In this document: positions 1 through 8,726 of the stretch, piece after piece
Layout of the letters: the number at the start of each line of letters is the position of its first letter
Position numbering within the stretch: the first letter of the stretch is position 1
DNA from: Demequina sp. NBRC 110054
Lineage (GTDB): Bacteria > Actinomycetota > Actinomycetes > Actinomycetales > Demequinaceae
Direction of reading: 5' to 3'
DNA length: 64,000 nt
NCBI RefSeq assembly: GCF_002090115.1
Contig: NZ_BBRK01000004.1
Location: 992,001-1,056,000, forward strand
Position numbers and translations under genes: made by a program
Notes under the pieces: model-generated
The model's input: the letters and a program-made list of their open reading frames with translations, nothing else
The model's database searches: none
What the model was told of the DNA's origin: nothing

Positions 1-159
1 CTCATCGTCGTCTGCATCTGGTACCTCGTGATCGTCTCCGTGCTCACCGTGCTCGAGGCGCGCCTCGAACGACGCCTTGGCGCGGGCTTCCAGGCCACCG
101 GCGCGACCCCCGCGAAGAACAGGAGGTGGGCACGATGGATGACGCCCGCGAACCGCTGA
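1..159 (+). CDS. ABC transporter permease, C-terminal end (partial)
   Basis: The frame is open from the left edge and stops at 157-159. The visible 52 residues begin with a hydrophobic stretch ([17 protein letters not shown]), followed by a charged, Arg-rich tail. This is typical of the last membrane segment and cytoplasmic end of a polar amino-acid ABC permease (HisM/GlnP type). It overlaps the downstream ATPase gene by 25 bp, which indicates translational coupling in one operon. The assignment rests on the neighbour and the hydrophobic profile; no EAA loop lies inside the window, so the permease family is inferred. Confidence 0.7.
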   Translation, partial: LIVVCIWYLVIVSVLTVLEARLERRLGAGFQATGATPAKNRRWARWMTPANR

Positions 160-908
160 TCGAGCTCACCGGAATCCGCAAGTCCTTCGGCGACAACGAG
201 GTCCTCCACGGAGTCGACCTCACCGTGCGCGAGGGGGAGGTCCTGTGCCTCATCGGCGCGTCGGGCTCGGGCAAGTCGACCCTGCTGCGCTGCATCAACC
301 ACCTTGAGCGGCCCGACGCTGGGCACGTGCGCTACGACGGTCACCTCATGGGATACCAGGAGAAGCACGGGAAGCTCCACGAGCTCTCCGAGCGTCAGAT
401 CGCCGCGCAGCGGGCGACGATGGGAATGGTCTTCCAGCAGTTCAACCTGTTCCCTCACATGACGGTGCTGCAGAACATCATGGAGGCCCCCATGCGTGTG
501 CGGGGGATGCATCAGGACACGGCCAGGGCCAATGCGTACGACCTGCTTGAGAAGGTGGGCCTCGCGGACCAGGACAAGTCCTATCCTCGCCACCTCTCTG
601 GAGGGCAGCAGCAGCGCGTCGCCATCGCTCGCGGTCTCGCGATGCAGCCCAAGCTGATGCTGTTCGACGAGCCGACCTCGGCGCTCGACCCTGAGCTCGT
701 CGGCGAGGTCCTCCAGGTGATGCGCGATCTCGCGACGGCCGGGATGACGATGGTCGTCGTCACCCACGAGATGGGGTTCGCCCGCGAGGTTGCGTCGCGC
801 GTCGCGTTCATGGCTCAGGGCGAGATCGTCGAGCAGGGCTCGCCGTCGGAGGTGCTGGTCGACCCGAAGCACGAGCTGACCCGCAAGTTCCTGTCGCGAG
901 TGCTCTGA
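135..908 (+). CDS. Amino-acid ABC transporter ATP-binding protein (GlnQ/HisP type)
   Basis: This is the cytoplasmic ATPase that should drive import of a polar amino acid or related small nitrogen compound with the preceding permease. Visible motifs in order are Walker A (GASGSGKST), the Q-loop ([12 protein letters not shown]), the signature [15 protein letters not shown], Walker B ([14 protein letters not shown]) and the switch histidine in [10 protein letters not shown]. Length (257 aa) and the Q-loop wording are standard for the amino-acid uptake subfamily. ATG 135 is chosen because AGGAGG at 121-126 sits 8 nt upstream; a GTG at 126 overlaps that ribosome-binding site. Substrate cannot be read from the ATPase; the following catabolic genes suggest a lactam, hydantoin or amino-acid derivative. 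Confidence 0.93.
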   Translation: MDDAREPLIELTGIRKSFGDNEVLHGVDLTVREGEVLCLIGASGSGKSTLLRCINHLERPDAGHVRYDGHLMGYQEKHGKLHELSERQIAAQRATMGMVFQQFNLFPHMTVLQNIMEAPMRVRGMHQDTARANAYDLLEKVGLADQDKSYPRHLSGGQQQRVAIARGLAMQPKLMLFDEPTSALDPELVGEVLQVMRDLATAGMTMVVVTHEMGFAREVASRVAFMAQGEIVEQGSPSEVLVDPKHELTRKFLSRVL

Positions 909-909
909 G

Positions 910-2247
910 ATGGCTGTCCGGATGGAGCTCGAGAGGCGACCGCGCACGCGGGGCGACGCGACGCTGGGCGCGGTGGCGACGCTCACGCGCGTGCTCGCCG
1001 TGACGGAGGAGGGCACGCGCGGCGACGAGGTGCTGGGCGCCCTCGGCGGACGGCATTGGCCTGAGGTCCATCTCCACGAGATCGATCGTGCCCACCGCCA
1101 CCTTGCCGCGAAGGGCGCCGCGATGGTGATCGTGGCCGGCTCCTCGCTTCCCTGGCTGTCGCGTGCGGTGCACCTGTGCCGTCAGGCGGGTCGGTTCCCC
1201 ATCGCCGCGATCGTCGGCAACGCTGACGAGGCCGGACGTGCCCTCCTCGACGAGGGAGCGACGCTGGTGCTCGACGCCTCGACCTCCGCGACGGATCTGG
1301 TGCCCCGCCTCCTTGCCCTGGGAAGGGGCACCTCCAACGAGGCCGAGATCGAGGTGCGGTGGCTCGAGTCCGAGGGGCTGCGGCTCGATCTCGCCTCGCG
1401 ACGCTGCTACCTGGGCGAGGACACTGTCGCTCTCAGCGCCAACGAGTTCGACCTGCTGCGCTACCTGATGCTGCACGCTGGCGAGGCTGTCCCCTCCGGA
1501 CGGATCACGGACGACCTGTGGAACATCCCGGACGCCTCGGGTCTCAACACGCTTCGCCTCAACGTGAAGCGGTTGCGCGCCAAGCTGGACGACGACCCCC
1601 ACACGCCCCGATGGATCGAGTCCATCAGGGGCGTCGGCTACCAGTTCGCCGGCCGCGTGGCCGAGGTCGGCAAGGACCGCTCGGAGGAGCGCCTGCGGTC
1701 GACCGTCGCGATGCTCAATGCCCAGCACGACGCGATGTATGACCTCGTCGACATGCTGAGGTCGGCGTCGACGGCCGACGAGGTCGCCTCCGTGGTCGTG
1801 GGCTGGGCGGTCGAGCGCGCCTTCGCCGACGCGAGCACTGTCTTCAGGTTCGATCAGCACGGCGACGTGCGCTACTCGTCGCTCGTCGCGAGCGCAGGCA
1901 TGTCGACGCGCTGGCAGCGGGCGATCGCCAAGGGGCATCCCGTCGACGACGGCTTCATCGCCTCGGCCGCCTATCTGCGAGGCGATGTCATCCAGATGGC
2001 CGACATGAGCCGCCCGTCGAGTCGGTTCTCGGTGACGGCGTCGATGTCCTCGGCCGAGAATCTGCGCGCGTGCCTGATCGTGCCGCTCTTCCTCGAGGGC
2101 CGCATCTGGGGAGACGTCGGCTTCATGTCGAAGGAGTCGAGGGCTTTCCCGCCCGCCCGCGCGCGCTACCTGCGGTCGGTCGCGGACCTGGTGTCGATCG
2201 CGCTCGCCGCCTCGAGGGACGAGGGGGTGAGCGGTGCTGAGGCTTGA
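910..2247 (+). CDS. Transcriptional regulator: pseudo-receiver, winged helix and GAF domains
   Basis: The 445-residue protein has three parts. Residues about 20-140 resemble a response-regulator receiver, but the strand that should carry the phospho-acceptor Asp reads AAMVIVAGSSLPW, so phosphorylation is unlikely. Residues about 150-245 form an OmpR/PhoB-type winged helix (ALSANEFDLLRYLMLHAGE, then RLNVKRLRAKLDDD and IRGVGYQF). Residues about 285-435 look like a GAF domain, a typical small-ligand sensor. It starts 2 nt after the ATPase stop and overlaps the next gene by 14 bp, so it is embedded in the operon it probably controls, with the pathway substrate or product as candidate ligand. The order DNA-binding domain then C-terminal GAF is uncommon. 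Confidence 0.8.
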   Translation: MAVRMELERRPRTRGDATLGAVATLTRVLAVTEEGTRGDEVLGALGGRHWPEVHLHEIDRAHRHLAAKGAAMVIVAGSSLPWLSRAVHLCRQAGRFPIAAIVGNADEAGRALLDEGATLVLDASTSATDLVPRLLALGRGTSNEAEIEVRWLESEGLRLDLASRRCYLGEDTVALSANEFDLLRYLMLHAGEAVPSGRITDDLWNIPDASGLNTLRLNVKRLRAKLDDDPHTPRWIESIRGVGYQFAGRVAEVGKDRSEERLRSTVAMLNAQHDAMYDLVDMLRSASTADEVASVVVGWAVERAFADASTVFRFDQHGDVRYSSLVASAGMSTRWQRAIAKGHPVDDGFIASAAYLRGDVIQMADMSRPSSRFSVTASMSSAENLRACLIVPLFLEGRIWGDVGFMSKESRAFPPARARYLRSVADLVSIALAASRDEGVSGAEA

Positions 2248-3079
2248 TGACGACCAGGTCGGCGCGCGCGCCGACCTCGGGCTCGCGGCGGGCATGATCC
2301 TCTCCGCCTTCGAGGCGCTGGGGACCGGACGTGCCCACCAGGCGCCCAAGCAGATCCTCCCCGGCGCAGTGCCCGGCGCGATGCATCTGGCGCTCGCGGG
2401 CGTGGTGCCGACGCTCGGTGTCGCCATCTCGAAGTGGGCGTCGTACACCCCGGCCCTTGCCAGCTCGCCCAGCAGGTCGACGTCGACGATCCTCGTCACG
2501 GATCCCGCCTCTGGTGAGCCGATCGCGGTCGTCGAGGGTATGGCCGCCACCACTCTCCGCACCGCGGCGGCGGCCGTCGCGGTCGCGAGCCGCCTCGGCG
2601 GCGACCTGCGCGTCGTGACGCTGATCGGCATGGGCCAGGTGAACACGGCTGTCGCTCGCGCGCTCGTCGCACTGATCCCGAGCGTCCAGGAGCTGCGTGT
2701 CGTGACGCGCTCGCGCGGCGCCGTGCCGCCGCTCGACACCGACAGGCCTGTCGAGGTCGTGCAATGGGATCGCACCGTAGCGTCGGCGCTTGCGACGAGC
2801 GACCTTGCCGTGTCCGCGACCGGAGCCACGCGGCCCGTGGCGTCGGTCGCCGACCTTCCCGCGGGCGCATGCGCGCTCTCGCTCGACGGCGCACGCACCT
2901 GGGCCGACACCGCGGGCGTGCCCGCCCTGTCCGATCACGACGACGCCGTGCCCTCGCTCGCACTCGCGTGCGCGGGGAGAGGACGCGTCGCGCTCGCCGA
3001 CGCGAGATTCATCGATCTCGGCGGTTCCGCCGTCGCTGATGCTGCGTTCTGCGCCCACCTGATCGAGGACCTCCGATGA
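2234..3079 (+). CDS. Ornithine cyclodeaminase / mu-crystallin family protein
   Basis: The family uses NAD(P) for ornithine cyclodeamination, alanine dehydrogenation or ketimine reduction. The protein shows the family core: a substrate-side segment ending EPIAVVEGMAATTLRTAA, then a Rossmann strand and turn VTLIGMGQVNTAVARALV at about residues 133-150, and a later SVSATGATRP-like segment (DLAVSATGATRP). At 281 aa it is somewhat short for the family (usually 310-350). The GTG start at 2234 lies inside the preceding gene, and the stop overlaps the next start as ATGA. The actual substrate is unknown. In this operon a role in handling an amino or imino acid released by the hydantoinase-like enzymes is a reasonable inference. 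Confidence 0.72.
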   Translation: MLRLDDDQVGARADLGLAAGMILSAFEALGTGRAHQAPKQILPGAVPGAMHLALAGVVPTLGVAISKWASYTPALASSPSRSTSTILVTDPASGEPIAVVEGMAATTLRTAAAAVAVASRLGGDLRVVTLIGMGQVNTAVARALVALIPSVQELRVVTRSRGAVPPLDTDRPVEVVQWDRTVASALATSDLAVSATGATRPVASVADLPAGACALSLDGARTWADTAGVPALSDHDDAVPSLALACAGRGRVALADARFIDLGGSAVADAAFCAHLIEDLR

Positions 3080-4119
3080 GCGCGCGCGAGGTGCTCGTGC
3101 TCACCCTCGTGAGCGCGTTCTCCGCCTTCCCCAGCCCCTTCTATGCCGACATCGCTGCGGCGAGCGCGTGGGGCCTGTGGACCTCCGCGGTGCTGTTCGC
3201 CGCGCACGGCGTCGCGGTGATCGTCGCGATGACCTGGCTCCGCCGGGCGGGCATGGCGCGTCGGGTGCCTTCGCGCTCGCTGGTCGTCGTCGCTCTCCTG
3301 GTCGATGCCGTCGGCGGCGTGCTGCTCGCGCTGGGCATGTCTGCGGCGGGCGTCGGGCTGCTCCTCGCGGGACGGGTCGTCACGGGGCTCGCTCTCGGCC
3401 TCGCGACGCCGCTGCTGACCGAGACCCTCGCGCGGCATGCGCGCGGCACCGCGTGGGCGACCGCCGCGACGCTCGGTGGGGTCGGCATGGGAGCGCTCGC
3501 CGCTGCCATGCTCGTGGCGACCGGGGTCGCGGTGCCCGCGGTCTTCGCTGCCGGCGCGTCGGTGCTGGCGCTCGTCGCGCTCGCCGTCGCCCTCTCGCCG
3601 ACCATGGTCCCCGCGATCGTGCCGACGACGGCCGCGCCGCCGTCTGCCTCCGCGCGAGATCGAGCGCTCGCGGCCGCGGTCGTGCTCGTGTTCGTCGCGA
3701 ACGGCCTGCTCGGTCTCTTCACCTCGCTGGTCCCCGCGGTGGTCGTCGCCGCGATCGGCGGCGGCTCGCTCCTCGCGGGCGCCGTGGTCGCCGCGACGAT
3801 GATCGGCGCGGGCGCCGCGCGCCTCGCGATGGACGCCTCGCGTCCCCGGGTCGTGGCCTCGGTCGCCGTCGGATCGCTCGGCGCCGGCTGCTTCCTCTTC
3901 ACCGCGGGAGTCGCGGCGCATCAGGGCCCCGCAGTGATCCTCGGCTCGGTCATCCTCGGCGCGTCCTGCGGACTCGGCTACGACGCGGGCCTGCGGATGG
4001 CGATCGGCTCCAAGGTGGACGCGCTCGCGCGCGTCGCCGCGCTCGCTCGGGCGCAACGAGCCGGCCAGCTCGGCCTCGTCGTGCCCGCCCTCGTCTTCCC
4101 GGCCCTCGCGAGGGCCTGA
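3076..4119 (+). CDS. MFS-type membrane transporter
   Basis: The 347-residue protein is almost entirely hydrophobic with 10-12 predicted membrane segments, small-residue-rich helices (for example LVVVALLVDAVGGVLLALGM) and a short basic loop (RRAGMARRVPSR) between helices 2 and 3, as in the major facilitator superfamily. It is shorter than the usual 400 residues. The start overlaps the previous stop in ATGA, so the genes are translationally coupled. It could import the substrate or export a product; family and substrate are not resolved from sequence. Confidence 0.7.
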   Translation: MSAREVLVLTLVSAFSAFPSPFYADIAAASAWGLWTSAVLFAAHGVAVIVAMTWLRRAGMARRVPSRSLVVVALLVDAVGGVLLALGMSAAGVGLLLAGRVVTGLALGLATPLLTETLARHARGTAWATAATLGGVGMGALAAAMLVATGVAVPAVFAAGASVLALVALAVALSPTMVPAIVPTTAAPPSASARDRALAAAVVLVFVANGLLGLFTSLVPAVVVAAIGGGSLLAGAVVAATMIGAGAARLAMDASRPRVVASVAVGSLGAGCFLFTAGVAAHQGPAVILGSVILGASCGLGYDAGLRMAIGSKVDALARVAALARAQRAGQLGLVVPALVFPALARA

Positions 4120-4171
4120 CCCCCTTTCCAGACCTGGCGCACGATGCGCCCCCATCCAAGGAGACACACAG

Positions 4172-6235
4172 ATGCGAGTGAGCTTCGACATCGGTGGCAC
4201 GTTCACCGACCTCGTCCTGCTCGATGAGACCAGCGGCAACGCGTGGCTCGGCAAGTCCCTGACGACGTACGACGACTTCTCCCGCGCGATCGAGACCGGC
4301 ATCCGCCAGGTGCTCGGGGCAGCGGGAGCGGACGAGCAGTCGATCACCGACTCGGTCGTAGGAGCGACCACGCTCATCACGAACGCCCTGATCGAGCGTC
4401 GCGGCGCGAAGACCGCGTTGATCACCACCGCCGGGTTCGTCGACACGATCGAGATCGGCCGCGAATGGCGCTACGACCTGTACGACCCGCGCCTGCAGCT
4501 GCCCGACCCCCTCGTCGCGGCGACGGCGCGGTACGGCGTCCGCGGGCGCCTGATGGCGGATGGCAGCGAGGTCGAGCCGATCGACGCCGCTGAGATCGAG
4601 GCGATCGCGGACCGCCTCCGCGAGGACGGCGTGGAGGCCGTCGCCGTATGCCTGCTGCACTCGTATGCGAGCCCCGTGCACGAGGAGCGCGTCGGCGAGA
4701 TCCTGGCGGAGCGACTGCCCGGCGTGCCCGTGACGCTGTCATCGCGCCTGGTGCCCGTCATCCGTGAGTACGAGCGCACGGTGACCACGGTCGCCAACTC
4801 CTACGTCCGGCCGGTCGCCGGCGAGCACTTCGAGGACATCGAGCGCGCCCTGGGCTCGCTCGGCGTCGACCAGTCGCTCGTGATGATGCAGTCCAACGGC
4901 GGCGTGATCCGTGTCCCCACGGCGCGCACGTTCCCGCTGAGGCTGCTCGAGTCGGGGCCCGCGGCGGGCGCGATCGGCGCCGCCCATGTGGGCGCCTCGC
5001 TCGGCATGGATCGCCTGATCGCCTTCGACATGGGCGGGACCACCGCGAAGGTCTGCATCATCGAGGGCGGCACGCCGGCCGTGAAGAACAGCTTCGAGGT
5101 GGGCCGCGTGCACCGTCTCAAGCCGGGATCGGGACTCCCCGTGACGATGCCGGTCGTCGAGATGATCGAGATCGGCGCGGGGGGCGGCTCGATCGCGTCG
5201 ATCGACAGCCTCGGGCTGCTGCAGGTGGGACCGCACTCGGCGGGCTCGCGGCCCGGCCCCGCGGGATACGGGCTCGGCGGCGAGGAGCCGACCGTCACGG
5301 ACGCGGACATCGCGCTCGGCTACCTGGACCCCGACTACTTCCTCGGCGGCACCATGTCGCTCGACGTGGACGCCTCCAAGGCTGCGCTCGCGAGCCGCAT
5401 CGGCGACGCCTTCGACGGCGACCCGATCGCTTCCGCGGCCGCGGTCGTGAGGGTCGTCAACGAGCACATGGCGCTCGCGATCCAGGTCCACGCGACGGAG
5501 CAGGGGCACGACCCTCGTGACTTCGCGATGATGGCCTTCGGAGGAGCAGCGCCCGTGCACGCCGCGCGGGTCGCGAGGATCCTCGGCGTGCGCGAGGTCG
5601 TCATCCCGGCCGCGGCCGGCGTCCTGTCGGCCACGGGACTGCTCGTGGCTCCGCCCATGGTGGAGGCCTCGCGCACCCGCATCGTGCGCCTGGATGCGTG
5701 GGATGAGGCGTCCGTCTCGGACACGTTCGCGCAGCTCGAGGCGCAGGCGGAGGAGGAGCTCGCCGCGCCCGCCGACCGCTTCGAGCACTTCGTCGACATG
5801 CGGTACGTCGGGCAGGGCTTCGACATCGAGGTGCCGGTGGGGCGCGAGGACGGTCCCGCCGAGTATGCCGAGAAGTTCGCGGTCGAGTACCGCCGGATCT
5901 ACGGGGTGACCCCGGACTACCCGCGCGCCGAGGTCGTGACGTTCCGCGTCCGCGGCTACGGAGCCTTCGAGACCCCTCGCATGAGCCGCACCGATACCGG
6001 CGTCGCCGACCGGGTTCCCACGGCGACGTCGCGCGCCGCCTGGTTCCCGGAGACGGGCGTCGTCGAGGTCCCGGTGCTCGACATGCTCCGTGCCGGGGTC
6101 GACGAGCCCGTCACCGGCCCCGCGGTGTTCCAGCTTCCCGAGTCGACGGCCGTGGTCGGACCCGGAGATGTCGCCACCCTCGATGCACAGGGGAACCTCC
6201 GCATCGTCATCGCTACCGAAGGAGAGCAGGCATGA
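4172..6235 (+). CDS. hyuA: Hydantoinase/oxoprolinase subunit A (HyuA family)
   Basis: HyuA proteins bind ATP and, with HyuB, hydrolyse hydantoins, N-methylhydantoin, 5-oxoproline or carboxylate acetophenone-like substrates. The N terminus MRVSFDIGGTFTDLVLLDE is the hallmark phosphate-binding motif of the family, with a second ASKHA-type motif FDMGGTTAKVC near residue 285. The 687 residues match the full family length, with the hydantoinase A core in the middle and the C-terminal domain from about residue 500. AAGGAG about 8 nt upstream supports ATG 4172. The stop overlaps the next start by 4 bp. Which lactam is cleaved cannot be told from sequence; other family members act as carboxylases rather than hydrolases. 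Confidence 0.9.
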   Translation: MRVSFDIGGTFTDLVLLDETSGNAWLGKSLTTYDDFSRAIETGIRQVLGAAGADEQSITDSVVGATTLITNALIERRGAKTALITTAGFVDTIEIGREWRYDLYDPRLQLPDPLVAATARYGVRGRLMADGSEVEPIDAAEIEAIADRLREDGVEAVAVCLLHSYASPVHEERVGEILAERLPGVPVTLSSRLVPVIREYERTVTTVANSYVRPVAGEHFEDIERALGSLGVDQSLVMMQSNGGVIRVPTARTFPLRLLESGPAAGAIGAAHVGASLGMDRLIAFDMGGTTAKVCIIEGGTPAVKNSFEVGRVHRLKPGSGLPVTMPVVEMIEIGAGGGSIASIDSLGLLQVGPHSAGSRPGPAGYGLGGEEPTVTDADIALGYLDPDYFLGGTMSLDVDASKAALASRIGDAFDGDPIASAAAVVRVVNEHMALAIQVHATEQGHDPRDFAMMAFGGAAPVHAARVARILGVREVVIPAAAGVLSATGLLVAPPMVEASRTRIVRLDAWDEASVSDTFAQLEAQAEEELAAPADRFEHFVDMRYVGQGFDIEVPVGREDGPAEYAEKFAVEYRRIYGVTPDYPRAEVVTFRVRGYGAFETPRMSRTDTGVADRVPTATSRAAWFPETGVVEVPVLDMLRAGVDEPVTGPAVFQLPESTAVVGPGDVATLDAQGNLRIVIATEGEQA

Positions 6236-7131
6236 CCACTTCCGCAAGGGTGAGCAAGGCGCTCGCGGCCGCGGGGCTGCTCCGTGGTGCCGGCGCGTCG
6301 ACCGAGTCCGCGGCGCGATTCGCCGACGGCGGCGCCTACAAGTGGGAGGTGGCCGGCGCCTTTGACGGCCCCTCGGTGCGGGGCCTTGCCGATCGACTCC
6401 GTGCGCATGGCGTGCGGCTTCACCAGGTCACGAACACCGTCGGCGTGATGCGCTATCTGGACGACGAGATCCGCGACCTGGTCGAGGCATGCCGCGACGA
6501 GGGCATCCAGCTGCGCATGTCGGCGGGGCCGCGAGGAGTCTTCGACATCGGTGGTCAGCGGCTCGCGTCCTCCGGGGTCGCCGCGGCCAGCGCCTATCGC
6601 CTCAGGGGCCTGGGCCAGCTGGCCGACGCGCTCGAGGACACGCTGCACGCCGTCGACCTGGGCGTGACCGGCTTCCTGGTGTTCGACGAGGGCCTGCTGT
6701 GGACGCTGCACGCTCTCCAGCAGAGCGGGGACATCCCGACGCTCAGGCTGAAGGCCTCGTCGAACATGGGTGCTCAGAATCCTGCGCACGTGGTCGCGCT
6801 GGCCCAGATGGGCGCGGACTCCGTGAACCTGCAGCGCGATCTGGATGTCGAGATGCTCGCCCAGGTGCGTGCGGTGACCGACCTGCCGCTCGACCTCCAC
6901 ACCGACAACCCGGCGCAGACCGGCGGATTCGTGCGGGGCTATGACGTGCCCCGCATGGTCAGGGCGGCCGCTCCTGTGTACCTCAAGACCGGCAACGCCG
7001 CGCAGGACTTCGCCGACACGGCCCCGTCCGAGCGCGAGCTGGACCTGATCGCTCGCCAGCTGCTGCTGGACCACCAGATGCTCACGCGCTGGGCTCCCGA
7101 GCTCACCGCGTCCGACGAGCCGGAATTCTAG
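6232..7131 (+). CDS. U32-peptidase-like TIM-barrel protein
   Basis: The 299-residue soluble protein has alternating strand and helix segments. Its passage GADSVNLQRDLDVEMLAQV resembles the conserved U32 peptidase pattern in which a Gly-Ala-Asp strand precedes an Arg-(Asp/Glu)-Leu helix. The preceding LKASSNMGAQNPAHVVALAQ also fits the U32 barrel. The Cys-containing signature of classical U32 proteins is absent, so catalysis may differ. It overlaps hyuA by 4 bp and precedes hyuB by 12 bp, so it lies between two subunits that normally work together. A role as a partner or accessory enzyme of HyuAB is inferred from that position. Confidence 0.55.
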   Translation: MTTSARVSKALAAAGLLRGAGASTESAARFADGGAYKWEVAGAFDGPSVRGLADRLRAHGVRLHQVTNTVGVMRYLDDEIRDLVEACRDEGIQLRMSAGPRGVFDIGGQRLASSGVAAASAYRLRGLGQLADALEDTLHAVDLGVTGFLVFDEGLLWTLHALQQSGDIPTLRLKASSNMGAQNPAHVVALAQMGADSVNLQRDLDVEMLAQVRAVTDLPLDLHTDNPAQTGGFVRGYDVPRMVRAAAPVYLKTGNAAQDFADTAPSERELDLIARQLLLDHQMLTRWAPELTASDEPEF

Positions 7132-7143
7132 GAAGGAAGAACC

Positions 7144-8697
7144 ATGACCGACTGGGATGCCGCAAGCCTCCAGATCACCTGGCAGCGCCTGATCTCCATC
7201 GCCGACGAGATGGCCGCGGTGCTGCTTCGCACCGCCTTCAGCTCCGTCGTGCGCGAGTCGAACGACCTCGCGTGCGCACTCCTCACGAAGGACGGCCATC
7301 TCCTCGTGGAGTACGGCCGCTCGGTTCCCGTGTTCACGGGCACCGTCGCGAACACCGTGACCAACATGCTCGACCACTTCGGGCGCGAGAACCTGGTCGA
7401 GGGCGATGTGATCGCCACCAACGACCCGTGGTTCGGCAACACCCACCTGCCTGACGTCACCGCGGCCGCGCCGGTGTTCCACGAGGGTGAGATCGTCGCG
7501 TATGTCGCCTCGATCTGCCACGTCTCGGACATCGGCGGCACGTCCGAGGGCGCCTTCGCGCAGGACATCTATGAGGAGGGCTTCTGCCTTCCGCCGGTCA
7601 AGCTCGTGGAGCAGGGCCGCCCGAACGAGCTGGTCCGCTACATCCTCGGCAGGAATGTGCGCGTGCCCGCGCAGGTCCTCGGAGACCTGGACGCCCTCGT
7701 GGCGGCCAACAATCTCGGCGTCCGTCGCCTCAAGGGGATGCTCGCCGACGACCCGAGCCTCGACATCGCCGACGTTGCCGACGCGATCTGCGACACGTCC
7801 GAGCGGGCGATGCGGGCGGCGATCGCCGCCATTCCCGACGGCGAGTACGCCTCCGAGATCGATCTGGACGGCTTCGAGGAGCCCAAGACCATCAAGGTCG
7901 CCGTGCGGGTGACAGGAGACGAGCTCGAGGTCGACTACGCAGGAACGTCCTCGCAGTCGCAGTTCGGGATCAACTCCGCCTCGCCCACCCTCGGATACAC
8001 CCGCTACGGGCTCAACACCCTGCTGGTCCCGGAGATCCCCAACAACCAGGGCACGCTCCGCCCCATCACGATCACGATCCCCGAGGGCTCGCTCCTCAAG
8101 CCCGACAAGATCGCGGCCGTGAGCGCGAACTTCCCCGCGCACGCCATTCCGAGCGTGCTGTCGCGTGCGCTGCTGGGCCCTCTGCCCGGGCGCGTCTCGG
8201 CTGCGGCCGGCACGCCGTTCTGGGTGACCGCCTTCCGCGGTGAGACCGATGAGGGCTCGTTCGCGTCGATCCTCTGCTTCAACGGCGGCCAGGGCGCCGC
8301 CGAGGGGCTGGACGGCTATGCGACGCTCTCGACGCCCTCAAACGTGTCGAACACCCCGGTCGAGGTCATCGAGGCGACCGCGCCTGTGATGGTCGAGAGC
8401 AAGAGCATCGTCCGGGGCTCGGGTGGCGAAGGCCGCTGGCGCGGCGGCGAGGGCCAGGAGGTGCTCATGCGCTCGGTGCACGACCGCCCGATCGACGTGA
8501 TCTTCCTGACCGAGCGCATCGAGAATGCGGCGCCTGGTCTGGCCGGCGGCTCCGACGGAGCCACGGGGCTCCTCGAGGTGGACGGCGTGGCCGTCTCGGA
8601 CCCGAAGGGCCGCCTGCAGCTCAAGCCCGGACAGTCGGTCCGGCTCCGTACTCCCGGTGGCGGTGGCTTCGGTGCCCCCGTCGCCTCCCGCGCATGA
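7144..8697 (+). CDS. hyuB: Hydantoinase/oxoprolinase subunit B (HyuB family)
   Basis: This is the second subunit of the HyuAB-type ATP-dependent amidohydrolase or carboxylase. Recognisable family segments are the early RTAFSSVVRESNDLACAL, the metal/substrate region NDPWFGNTHLPDV with CHVSDIGG shortly after, the FGINSASPTLGYTRYGLN middle part and the Gly-rich C-terminal block (GSGGEGRWRGGEGQE, then TPGGGGFG). The 517 residues are usual for HyuB. GGAAGGAAG at 7130-7139 is a strong ribosome-binding site for ATG 7144. The stop overlaps an upstream ATG of the next frame. Confidence 0.9.
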   Translation: MTDWDAASLQITWQRLISIADEMAAVLLRTAFSSVVRESNDLACALLTKDGHLLVEYGRSVPVFTGTVANTVTNMLDHFGRENLVEGDVIATNDPWFGNTHLPDVTAAAPVFHEGEIVAYVASICHVSDIGGTSEGAFAQDIYEEGFCLPPVKLVEQGRPNELVRYILGRNVRVPAQVLGDLDALVAANNLGVRRLKGMLADDPSLDIADVADAICDTSERAMRAAIAAIPDGEYASEIDLDGFEEPKTIKVAVRVTGDELEVDYAGTSSQSQFGINSASPTLGYTRYGLNTLLVPEIPNNQGTLRPITITIPEGSLLKPDKIAAVSANFPAHAIPSVLSRALLGPLPGRVSAAAGTPFWVTAFRGETDEGSFASILCFNGGQGAAEGLDGYATLSTPSNVSNTPVEVIEATAPVMVESKSIVRGSGGEGRWRGGEGQEVLMRSVHDRPIDVIFLTERIENAAPGLAGGSDGATGLLEVDGVAVSDPKGRLQLKPGQSVRLRTPGGGGFGAPVASRA

Positions 8698-8726
8698 ACC
8701 TGAACGTCGAAGAGAAGGACACTGAC

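Noticed and set aside
808..2910. Long antisense open frame (about 700 codons) opposite the regulator and cyclodeaminase-like genes
   Set aside because: Composition is Arg/Gly/Ala/Asp/His-rich without domain features; it is a by-product of high-GC codon bias opposite well-supported genes.
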